From: Chitinophaga terrae (ex Kim and Jung 2007)
Lineage (GTDB): Bacteria > Bacteroidota > Bacteroidia > Chitinophagales > Chitinophagaceae
DNA length: 64,000 bases
NCBI RefSeq assembly: GCF_900107795.1
Contig: NZ_FNRL01000033.1
Coordinates: 1-64,000, forward strand
Direction of reading: 5' to 3'
Within the stretch, counting starts at the first letter, position 1, and the number at the start of each line of letters is the position of its first letter. The notes under the pieces are model-generated. The model searched no databases. It had not been told where the DNA came from and worked only from the letters and a program-made list of their open reading frames with translations. Positions 7,540 through 15,175 of this stretch are shown one piece after another. Both the position numbers and the translations under genes were made by a program.

Positions 7540-8979
7540 ATGCCGTATAAGGACATTACTTATATTTGCGTGCCGGGAAAGCAATTCCTTGAATTACTTT
7601 CCCATATTTCTGTTTTTTCACCAAAGTTGAACATCTTGGGTATCCTTTCGGCAAGCAACGTATCCTATTTATTACAAGCCAGTGCACCCATTGCAACTCC
7701 GAATGTAGTGGTGTTCCTGCTGGTAATTTTTGTCTTATTGCTACTTACCTTCATCGTTTCCGGTGCAGAAGTAGCTTTTTTTTCCTTGAATTACAAAGAC
7801 TTAAATGTCCTTAAAACAAGGCAGAACTCTTCCGGCAAACTCATCACCAAACTGCTGGAAAAACCAAAATCATTACTGGCATCCCTGCAAATTGCCGGTA
7901 TCCTCCTAACCATCGCGTTCATCCTCATCACCAATTACCTGGTAACCCAGATGGAAGACCTGCAAACATTGCCGGTTGTTTCGTTTGTGGTACGGATAGC
8001 CGCCATCTGCGTTATTCTACTGTTCTTCGGACAAATACTCCCAAGGGTCTGGGCCGCCCAGAACAACATACGTTTTGCCACCTATTTTGCCTGGTTCGTT
8101 AGCCTGATCCATGCAACCCTGGAACCGGTAAGCGATTTCTTTGTAAGCCTCAGCGGCAACATAGAAGCTAAACTGTTCCACCGGACAACCGGACCGGTCA
8201 ACTACCACGAAATCGATGAAGCCATCGAAATGAGCGTGGACCCAACCGCTTCCCAGGAAGAAAAAAATATCCTCAAAGGCATTCTTAAATTCGGCAATAT
8301 CACCGTAAAACAGATCATGAGAGGCCGGCTCGATGTTAATGGCGTGGAGTACGACAGCTCTTTTGACGAAGTGGTGAAACGGGTAGCCGATCTTCATTAC
8401 TCCCGTTTACCCGTCTACAAAGAAAACCTCGACAATATAGTTGGCGTCATCCATACCAAAGACCTGCTTCCTCATTTGGATAAAGGTTCATCTTTCGACT
8501 GGCATGAAATCATGCGCCAGCCATTCTTCGTACACGGCCATAAACTGATAGAAGACCTGTTGTCTGAATTCCAAAGCCGCCGTATGCACTTTGCCGTAGT
8601 AGTAGACGAATTCGGAGGCACCTCCGGTATCGTAACCCTGGAAGATATTATGGAAGAAGTAATAGGGGATATTAAAGATGAGTTTGACGAAGAAGAATTC
8701 AATTACAGCAAGTTAGATAACTTCACCTATGTTTTTGAAGGTAAAACCATGCTGAATGATGTTTGCCGGATCATGGACCTCCCTCCCGATACTTTTGAAA
8801 CAGTGAAAGGAGAAAGTGATTCATTAGGCGGACTGATTTTGGAACTCGCCGGAAAATTCCCTGAAGAAAATAGCGTTATTAACTACAATAATTACGATTT
8901 TACTGTACTTGAGGTCAATAAAATGCGTATCCAGAAAGTGCAGGTAACTGTTCGTCCTGATGCTTCTGAGAAAGTATAA
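7540..8979 (+). CDS. gldE: Gliding motility-associated protein GldE (CorC/HlyC-type, CBS pair)
   Basis: Inner-membrane protein of the CNNM/CorC family, linked in Bacteroidota to gliding and type IX secretion. The 479-residue reading has several membrane segments in its first 220 residues (VVVFLLVIFVLLLLTFIVSG first), then tandem CBS domains (IMRGRLDVNG to about residue 380, including VVVDEFGGTSGIVTLEDIMEE) and a C-terminal CorC_HlyC domain. The next gene is gldD, as in Flavobacterium. The start is uncertain: an ATG at 7540 opens the frame, but a TAnnTTTG element at 7561 lies inside it, so a TTG near 7627 could be the true start. Confidence 0.9.
   Translation: MPYKDITYICVPGKQFLELLSHISVFSPKLNILGILSASNVSYLLQASAPIATPNVVVFLLVIFVLLLLTFIVSGAEVAFFSLNYKDLNVLKTRQNSSGKLITKLLEKPKSLLASLQIAGILLTIAFILITNYLVTQMEDLQTLPVVSFVVRIAAICVILLFFGQILPRVWAAQNNIRFATYFAWFVSLIHATLEPVSDFFVSLSGNIEAKLFHRTTGPVNYHEIDEAIEMSVDPTASQEEKNILKGILKFGNITVKQIMRGRLDVNGVEYDSSFDEVVKRVADLHYSRLPVYKENLDNIVGVIHTKDLLPHLDKGSSFDWHEIMRQPFFVHGHKLIEDLLSEFQSRRMHFAVVVDEFGGTSGIVTLEDIMEEVIGDIKDEFDEEEFNYSKLDNFTYVFEGKTMLNDVCRIMDLPPDTFETVKGESDSLGGLILELAGKFPEENSVINYNNYDFTVLEVNKMRIQKVQVTVRPDASEKV
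7561..7568 (+). promoter_or_regulatory. Possible -7 element TATATTTG within the annotated start of gldE
   Basis: A perfect TAnnTTTG lies 21 bases inside the longest gldE reading. If used, the transcript would start near 7575 and translation would begin downstream. No well-spaced -33 TTG is seen, so this is only suggestive. Confidence 0.4.
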
Positions 8980-9002
8980 TTAAGTAGTTAAATAGAAAGA
9001 CA

Positions 9003-9602
9003 ATGCCGAATTTAAATGGAAAGACGCTGGTAGTAAGCGTCTTGTTGTTGCTTGCATTGGTTGCCTGTGATAACGTGCCAACTCCTAAGCCCAGGGGATA
9101 TTTTAAGATCAGGTTCCCTGAAAGGAAATACAAGAAGTTCGATATGCCGGACTACCCTTATACTTTCGAATACCCGGAATATGCCAATATCGTTAAAGAT
9201 ACTTCCTTCTTCGGCGAAGCTCCCGAGAATCCTTACTGGATCAACGTTGATTTCCCTTCCCTGAACGGGAAGATCTATATGAGCTATAAGATCATAGGCG
9301 GCAAAAATACCTTCTCCAAACTGGTAGACGACGCCTTTAAAATGACCTATAAACATACTTACAAGGCTTCCTACATTGATGAAAATGCCATTCACACCAA
9401 CAATAACGTGATGGGCACTTTTTATGAAGTAGGAGGCAATGCTGCCTCATCCAAGCAATTTTTTGCTACAGATTCTACCAGGCATTTCCTTAGAGGGGCT
9501 TTATACTTCGATGCCACGCCCAACGCAGACTCCCTGGCCCCGGTTTCCAAGTTCCTGGAAGAAGATATGTGGCATCTTGTAGAAACCCTGCAGTGGAGAT
9601 AA
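9003..9602 (+). CDS. gldD: Gliding motility lipoprotein GldD
   Basis: A 199-residue lipoprotein needed for gliding and stability of the motility/secretion machinery in Flavobacterium; exact biochemical role unknown. The signal peptide LLLLALVAC places the lipidated Cys at residue 22. The mature start contains PTPKPRGYFKIRFPERKY, the family signature. It follows gldE by 23 bases, the conserved gldE-gldD order, and is probably co-transcribed with it. Confidence 0.93.
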   Translation: MPNLNGKTLVVSVLLLLALVACDNVPTPKPRGYFKIRFPERKYKKFDMPDYPYTFEYPEYANIVKDTSFFGEAPENPYWINVDFPSLNGKIYMSYKIIGGKNTFSKLVDDAFKMTYKHTYKASYIDENAIHTNNNVMGTFYEVGGNAASSKQFFATDSTRHFLRGALYFDATPNADSLAPVSKFLEEDMWHLVETLQWR

Positions 9603-9615
9603 TTATCTAATGATG

Positions 9616-9623
9616 TAACTTTG
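9616..9623 (+). promoter_or_regulatory. -7 promoter element TAACTTTG before the DUF3109 gene
   Basis: Perfect TAnnTTTG 42 bases upstream of the ATG at 9666. No clear -33 partner, so transcription may come both from here and from gldD. Confidence 0.5.
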
Positions 9624-9665
9624 TGAGCAGACGTAGCCTGCAATCGGGCTACCGACCCTTTTCAG

Positions 9666-10235
9666 ATGATAATTATCGACGATAAATACATAAGTGACGA
9701 AGTAATTGAAGAGCAGTTCGTATGCAATCTGTCGGCCTGCAAGGGCGCATGCTGCGTGGCAGGTGACTGTGGCGCCCCCCTGGATAAAAACGAAACGAAG
9801 ATTCTCAAAAAGATTTATCCTCAACTCAAACCTTACCTGCGCGAGGAAGGCATAGCAGAGATCGAGCAAACAGGCACCCACACTACCGATAAAGAATACG
9901 GCTATGTTACGCCCATCGTCAATAAAGGCATCTGCGCTTATGCCTCTATAGATGAACATGGCGTTGTTGGATGCGCCATTGAGAAAGCATACAAAGACGG
10001 AGCAGTAGATTTTAAAAAGCCTATCTCCTGTCACCTCTACCCCATCAGGGTAACGAAGTACGAATCGTTTGAAGCGGTGAATTATGATCACTGGGATATC
10101 TGCAAACCTGCTTGTAAAAACGGTAAAGCATTACAGGTTCCTGTCTATCGTTTCCTTAAAGAAGCGATCATCAGAAAATACGGCACGGAATTTTATGAAG
10201 TGTTGGACAAAATAGCAAGAAAACAGTACAAGTAA
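9666..10235 (+). CDS. DUF3109-family cysteine-rich protein
   Basis: A 189-residue cytoplasmic protein with a cysteine cluster near its start (VCNLSACKGACCVAGDCGAP) plus further Cys and His residues (ISCHLYPIRV, CKPACKNGKA). The pattern is that of the DUF3109 family, related to the YkgJ zinc/iron-sulfur group. Family function is not established. It sits between gldD and the LutB-like gene, an order I recall from related genomes but cannot check here. No signal peptide is seen. Confidence 0.85.
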   Translation: MIIIDDKYISDEVIEEQFVCNLSACKGACCVAGDCGAPLDKNETKILKKIYPQLKPYLREEGIAEIEQTGTHTTDKEYGYVTPIVNKGICAYASIDEHGVVGCAIEKAYKDGAVDFKKPISCHLYPIRVTKYESFEAVNYDHWDICKPACKNGKALQVPVYRFLKEAIIRKYGTEFYEVLDKIARKQYK

Positions 10236-10319
10236 GGATTACTGGTTAACCGATATTCAATTATCGTTTCTAAAAATCCCAAATCCTGAATTATCTTTAA
10301 TGAGGAATATCGCAGGCTT

Positions 10320-11696
10320 ATGCATCAAATAGCAGCTACCTTTCTTGAGAAAAGTGAAATTAAAGCGAGTGACTTAAGTCATAGGGCTACCATCAACTTC
10401 AATATCGGCAAATACAACAATGCAGTAAAGAATGGCAAATTGCAATTCGCCGATCTGGCTGTAGCGCGGGAAAGAGCCAAGAATATCAAGTGGCGGGCTA
10501 TTGAGCACCTGGATAATCACCTCGAAGAATTTGAACAGAACTTTACCCGCCGCGGAGGCAAAGTGATCTGGGCAGAAACAGCCGAACAGGTACAACAGGA
10601 AATACTGGCAATATGCAGGGCCAAGAACTGCAAAAGCATCGTGAAAAGTAAATCCATGGCTACCGAAGAGGTACACTTGAATTCCTTTATGGAATCCAAT
10701 GGCATTGAATGCGTGGAAACCGACCTTGGCGAATATATCCAGCAACTCGATGGCGAACCTCCCTATCACATTGTTACTCCTGCCATGCATAAAAGCAAGG
10801 AAGACGTTGCCCGCCTCTTCGCAGAGAAGCTCGGTACCGACCCTTCTTTAACACCTGAACAACTTACGCTGGTTGCAAGGGAAAAACTCAGGAATAAATA
10901 CCTCGAAGCCGAAATAGGTATCACCGGCGCCAACTTCATCATTGCAGATACCGGCTCTGTTGCCGTTACTGAAAATGAAGGAAATGCCAGGCTTACCACC
11001 GCCTTTCCAAAAACCCATATCGTATTGGTGGGTATTGAGAAGGTGCTTCCTTCTATCACCGACCTTGGCCTCTTCTGGCCATTGCTGGCCACCTACGGCA
11101 CCGGGCAGCATGTAACGGCGTATAACAGCATCTTCAGCGGCCCAAGACAGGAAGGAGAAGTAGACGGCCCTGAAGAAATGTATGTGATCCTGATGGATAA
11201 CGGCCGTACCAATATCCTGCAGGATACCGTAGCCAGGGAAAGTCTTTATTGCATTCGCTGCGGCTCCTGCCTGAACGCCTGCCCTGTGTACAAGAACATT
11301 GGCGGCCATACTTACGATACTACTTACAGCGGACCTATAGGATCTGTTATCACCCCGCATTTGCAGGGAATGGATTCGTATATGCACCTTAGTTTTGCGT
11401 CTTCCCTGTGCGGCAACTGTACAGAAGTTTGCCCTGTGCGCATCAACCTGCATGAATTATTGCTCCATAACAGGCAGAAAGCCGTGGAAGAGAACTTTAC
11501 TTCCGGGGGAGAAAAGTTTGCCTGGTTTGTATGGAAGCAGGGATGTACCAGCAGAAAAATGATGAATATGGCCAGCGGCAAATGGAAGAATTTCTTTTTC
11601 CGCAGGTTCTTTTCCAAAGGATGGGGAGATAACAGGGAATTGCCTGTTTTTGCTGCAAAGTCGTTCAACCAGCTCTGGAAAGAACGTCATTCCTGA
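10320..11696 (+). CDS. LutB/LldF-type iron-sulfur protein (lactate utilisation family)
   Basis: A 458-residue protein with an N-terminal LutB/YkgF region (residues about 60-290) and a ferredoxin-like part carrying CIRCGSCLNACPVYKN and CGNCTEVCPV, eight Cys for two 4Fe-4S clusters. In Bacillus, LutABC oxidises L-lactate; here lutA and lutC are not adjacent, so lactate as substrate is only inferred from the family. An electron-transfer subunit of a lactate or related dehydrogenase is most likely. Its last ten bases overlap the end of the convergent anti-sigma gene. Confidence 0.88.
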   Translation: MHQIAATFLEKSEIKASDLSHRATINFNIGKYNNAVKNGKLQFADLAVARERAKNIKWRAIEHLDNHLEEFEQNFTRRGGKVIWAETAEQVQQEILAICRAKNCKSIVKSKSMATEEVHLNSFMESNGIECVETDLGEYIQQLDGEPPYHIVTPAMHKSKEDVARLFAEKLGTDPSLTPEQLTLVAREKLRNKYLEAEIGITGANFIIADTGSVAVTENEGNARLTTAFPKTHIVLVGIEKVLPSITDLGLFWPLLATYGTGQHVTAYNSIFSGPRQEGEVDGPEEMYVILMDNGRTNILQDTVARESLYCIRCGSCLNACPVYKNIGGHTYDTTYSGPIGSVITPHLQGMDSYMHLSFASSLCGNCTEVCPVRINLHELLLHNRQKAVEENFTSGGEKFAWFVWKQGCTSRKMMNMASGKWKNFFFRRFFSKGWGDNRELPVFAAKSFNQLWKERHS

Positions 11697-12820
11697 TTTT
11701 TACCGGCTACAAATCTTATTTTTTGTGTAACCCTGGTTGGTTTACCGTCTGAAGACGGTTTCCAGGCCGGACCTTCTTTGATCAGCCGGATCGCTTCCTC
11801 ATCGCATTCTTTACTCAGGTGATTCTTAATCCTGAAGTCCTGGAGCGAGCCATCAGGCATTACCACAAAAGATACTTTTACTGTTCCTTTAACATTATTC
11901 GGGTTCCTGGTATTGGATTTCAGGTAACGCTCATAAGCCGTTTCTCCATTCACGGGAACAGGCGATACATAGTCGGTAGTTGATGCTTCTTCATCCGCCG
12001 GGCGTTTGCCAGCCTTTACTCCTCTGACAACCACTGTTTCATTCAGAGAACTATTGCCCCGGATCACAATTTTGTTGTTGTTCCGGCCTGCCAGATCTCC
12101 GTTTGCAGAGTCATACTTCGGTTGGGGTGTGTAGCCGATAACTACCTCATTCAAATGCTTATTAGAATCCTGCACCTCAACTCCTGCTATCTTTCCTGAT
12201 AAAAGACCTGCCGATGTTGAATCGGCTACTTCGGCCTGCTGTTCTGCAGCCACTGTTTTAGCGGCTTTCGCAACTTCTGCCATTGGGGCAGGAACCGGGG
12301 CCGGTGGTTTTGGCTCAGCCTTGGTTATTTGCCTGGCAGGTTTATTCGCCTGTTCCGGCGAATCTGCTTTTTCTTTATATGAATCGGCTGCTGCCAGGGA
12401 AGGGGCCGGGGTTGGCGCAGTATCGGCAGGTACTGCCTTCTCCTGCTGCACTGAAGCTACATTTGGCGTTACTTTCCTGGTTTGGTCAACCAGGTACCAG
12501 CCTAATCCCATTAACAATATAATAGCGGCTGCCGCTGCCATCCTGTACAGCGTCCTTATTTTGCCGCCGGCTCCGGCCTGCGGCTTTTCGGCCACTCTTT
12601 TGTTTAAGGCTTCATTTAAGGCTTGCTGATGAATACGCTGATCTGGGTTATGTTGTTCATACCCTTCCAATGCCTCGGCTAAAAACGGATCGTCCAACGC
12701 CTGCCGTTCGAGTTGGTGCATAGCCCGGTCGTCCAGCTCTCCAGCCAGGTACTGACGTATTAATTTAGCCAGCTCCTCCGAGTTCATATGTGGTTGACGA
12801 TCAGGCATTTTGTTGCTCAA
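11687..12820 (-). CDS. Anti-sigma-like membrane protein with C-terminal TonB domain and receptor-plug-like motifs
   Basis: A 377-residue protein encoded with, and overlapping by 20 bases, the ECF sigma gene upstream. Residues 12-75 are a cytoplasmic helical region resembling Bacteroidota anti-sigma N-termini; residues 92-110 span the membrane (MAAAAAIILLMGLGWYLV). A Pro/Ala/Lys-rich periplasmic linker follows to about 200. Residues 206-268 contain LLSGKIAGVEV, LNEVVIGYTPQ and IVIRGNSSLNETVVVRGV, which resemble plug-region words of SusC-type TonB-dependent receptors. Residues 295-371 match a TonB C-terminal domain (GTVKVSFVVMPDGSLQDF). It may hold the sigma factor and contact outer-membrane receptors; that is inference. 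Confidence 0.8.
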   Translation of the reverse strand: MSNKMPDRQPHMNSEELAKLIRQYLAGELDDRAMHQLERQALDDPFLAEALEGYEQHNPDQRIHQQALNEALNKRVAEKPQAGAGGKIRTLYRMAAAAAIILLMGLGWYLVDQTRKVTPNVASVQQEKAVPADTAPTPAPSLAAADSYKEKADSPEQANKPARQITKAEPKPPAPVPAPMAEVAKAAKTVAAEQQAEVADSTSAGLLSGKIAGVEVQDSNKHLNEVVIGYTPQPKYDSANGDLAGRNNNKIVIRGNSSLNETVVVRGVKAGKRPADEEASTTDYVSPVPVNGETAYERYLKSNTRNPNNVKGTVKVSFVVMPDGSLQDFRIKNHLSKECDEEAIRLIKEGPAWKPSSDGKPTRVTQKIRFVAGKNQE

Positions 12821-13379
12821 TACATATTTTTAGATTACGCTTCCCGTTTTGAATATAACTTTTCACTTTATTCATCTCGTAACCCGTAATACTGCTTACT
12901 TCCCGGTAACTTTTCTCCTGAAGGTAAAACAGGTCAACGCTCCGTTTTTGTTCTTCCGGCAGCGTTTCCATGCACTTTTCCATCTGTTGAAGATGATCTT
13001 CCAGCGTTATTCCACCTTCATGATGATTTATTTCTTCATTTTCCACAACAGTAGTGTCGTCAATTGAGACTTGTAAAGATTCTTTATGTTTCATTGACCG
13101 GATCTTCATCAGGCAATGGTTCCTGGTCAGCACATGCAGCCAGCTTTTAAAGTTCTGAACTTCATACTGTTGCAGCTTGGTGATCAACTCTTCGAAGATC
13201 TGCATCACTGCGTCCTTACTTCCTTCTTCATCAAAATATTTCAGGCAAACACCGTACACCAACGACATATATCGCTGGTAAAGTGCGGCCAGGATGTCGA
13301 GATTGCCAGTTTTTTTATATTCCTGGATCAATTCGGCATCCGAAGCCTCCTGCATCATATTTTGGCGAATAAAGGACAA
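12801..13379 (-). CDS. ECF RNA polymerase sigma factor
   Basis: A 192-residue sigma-70 family protein of the extracytoplasmic-function class. Region 2 is visible in DILAALYQRYMSLVYGVCLKYF and region 4 in LPEEQKRSVDLFYLQEKSY followed by the helix-turn-helix segment REVSSITGYEMNKVKSYI. It redirects RNA polymerase to a regulon in response to a membrane signal. The stop overlaps the start of the anti-sigma/TonB gene, so the pair is translationally coupled. No TAnnTTTG element is seen upstream, compatible with ECF autoregulation. The target genes are unknown. Confidence 0.93.
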   Translation of the reverse strand: MSFIRQNMMQEASDAELIQEYKKTGNLDILAALYQRYMSLVYGVCLKYFDEEGSKDAVMQIFEELITKLQQYEVQNFKSWLHVLTRNHCLMKIRSMKHKESLQVSIDDTTVVENEEINHHEGGITLEDHLQQMEKCMETLPEEQKRSVDLFYLQEKSYREVSSITGYEMNKVKSYIQNGKRNLKICIEQQNA

Positions 13380-13433
13380 AGGGTCTTAAGTAATTAAAAC
13401 AATACTATTAAATTTTTCCGAATATCTGATTGC

Positions 13434-13469
13434 CTAAAAAAGAAAGCACTAGCCAATGCCAGTGCTTTC
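13434..13469 (-). terminator. Intrinsic terminator after purH
   Basis: Arms GAAAGCACT (13442-13450) and AGTGCTTTC (13461-13469), followed leftward by TTTTTT. It lies 22 bases past the purH stop. Confidence 0.9.
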
Positions 13470-13490
13470 AAATATTTGGTATACAACAAA

Positions 13491-15008
13491 TTAGTGTCTG
13501 AAGTGACGCATACCGGTAGTAACCATCACCATTCCGTTCTGTTTGCAGTATTCGATAGAGTCGTTATCTCTAACTGATCCGCCAGGCTGAATAACCGCGT
13601 TGATACCATGCTCGTGGGCAATAGTAACGCAGTCATTGAATGGGAAGAAGGCGTCGGATGCCATTACCGCTCCTTTCAGATCGAAATTGAACTGGCCTGC
13701 TTTTTCGATGGCGTGACGGAGCGCATCGATGCGGGAAGTCTGCCCGCAACCTTTACCAATCAGCTGCTGGTTTTTAACCAGGGCAATGGCGTTAGATTTC
13801 AGGTGTTTAGCGATCAGGTTAGCGAATTCCAGGTCTGCTTTTTCTTCAGCAGTAGAAGGACGTGCCCCTACTTCATTCCATTCAATATAGTTTCCTTTAT
13901 CGCTGTCTTGCAACAATACGCCGTTCAATACATTCTTGAACATGTATTTGCTTTGAACCGGTTGTTTTTGTTCCAGCAGGATGCGGTTCTTTTTAACCTG
14001 CAATACAGCTAATGCATCCGCATCGAAGCCAGGAGCAATGAGGATTTCGAAGAAGATCTCGTTGATAGATTCGGCTGTTGCTTTGTCAATAACCTTGTTA
14101 GTTACCAATACGCCGCCAAATGCACTTTCCTTATCTCCTGCCAGCGCCGCTTCCCAGGCTTCTTTCAGGGTATTGCGGGTAGCAACGCCGCATACGTTGG
14201 TGTGTTTGATCACCGCAAAAGTGGTTTTGCCTTCAAACTCCTGGATCAGCTGGCAGGCTGCATCTACGTCTACCAGGTTGTTGAACGACAGTTCTTTACC
14301 GTGCAGTTTATTGAAGACTTCATCCAGTTTGCCATAGAACACGCCTCTCTGGTGAGGATTTTCGCCATAGCGGTTCACCTGGCCCTGGGGAACAGAAACC
14401 TGGAAATAATCTCCCGGTTCGTTGTTCAGGAAGTATTGAGAGATCGCTACGTCGTAGTTCGCACAAACCTCAAATGCTTTGGAAGCAAAGTTCCTGCGAT
14501 CCTGGATCGAAGTAGCGCCATTATTTTCTGTAAGTACTTTTTCCAGGTCAGCATACTGATCTTTAGAAGCAACGATTACAACATCTTTATAGTTCTTAGC
14601 AGCAGCGCGGATAAGGCTTACGCCGCCAATGTCGATCTTTTCAATGATGGCCTGTTCTTCTGAAGTGCTTTTTACTGTTTCTTCGAACGGATACAGGTCT
14701 ACAATCACCAGGTCGATTTCCGGGATCTCGTATTGTTTCAGTTGCTCCAGGTCCTGTGGATTATCGCGGCGTGCGAGGATACCACCGAATACTTTAGGGT
14801 GAAGTGTCTTAACACGACCGCCCAAAATAGAAGGATATGCAGTCAGGTCTTCCACCGCTACACATTTCACTCCCTGTTCTTCGATAAATTTCTGAGTACC
14901 ACCGGTAGAGTAGATTGTTACTCCCTGTTCGCCTAACTTTTTAACGATATTCTCCAGGTTATCTTTATAGAAAACGGAGATCAAAGCTGTTTTAATTTGC
15001 TTTTGCAT
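13491..15008 (-). CDS. purH: Bifunctional AICAR formyltransferase/IMP cyclohydrolase
   Basis: Catalyses the last two steps of IMP synthesis. The 505-residue protein has the N-terminal MGS-fold cyclohydrolase (TALISVFYKDNLENIVKKL, then GGRVKTLHPKVFGGILARR) and the C-terminal transformylase with RYGENPHQRGVFYG, the AIKHTNVCGVA segment and DAFFPFNDCV. Length is normal. It has its own promoter with a -7 element about 60 bases upstream and its own terminator, so it is a single-gene unit. Confidence 0.98.
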   Translation of the reverse strand: MQKQIKTALISVFYKDNLENIVKKLGEQGVTIYSTGGTQKFIEEQGVKCVAVEDLTAYPSILGGRVKTLHPKVFGGILARRDNPQDLEQLKQYEIPEIDLVIVDLYPFEETVKSTSEEQAIIEKIDIGGVSLIRAAAKNYKDVVIVASKDQYADLEKVLTENNGATSIQDRRNFASKAFEVCANYDVAISQYFLNNEPGDYFQVSVPQGQVNRYGENPHQRGVFYGKLDEVFNKLHGKELSFNNLVDVDAACQLIQEFEGKTTFAVIKHTNVCGVATRNTLKEAWEAALAGDKESAFGGVLVTNKVIDKATAESINEIFFEILIAPGFDADALAVLQVKKNRILLEQKQPVQSKYMFKNVLNGVLLQDSDKGNYIEWNEVGARPSTAEEKADLEFANLIAKHLKSNAIALVKNQQLIGKGCGQTSRIDALRHAIEKAGQFNFDLKGAVMASDAFFPFNDCVTIAHEHGINAVIQPGGSVRDNDSIEYCKQNGMVMVTTGMRHFRH

Positions 15009-15068
15009 GAATGGAAAACATTAGAATTTAATAACTAGAGGCCGTTGATCTTGGACCGAAAAGAGTCG

Positions 15069-15076
15069 CAAAGTTA
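15069..15076 (-). promoter_or_regulatory. -7 promoter element TAACTTTG for purH
   Basis: Perfect TAnnTTTG on the minus strand, giving a leader of about 55 bases before the purH ATG at 15008. No clear -33 TTG, and no purine riboswitch fold was seen in the leader. Confidence 0.6.
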
Positions 15077-15175
15077 ATACGTAACAATCATTTTTCCATT
15101 TTCGTTCAGCCAGTTAGCCAGTGATATTTAGAGATTTAGATAATAGCTATTAAAAATCAGCTGATTTATAAAGTA

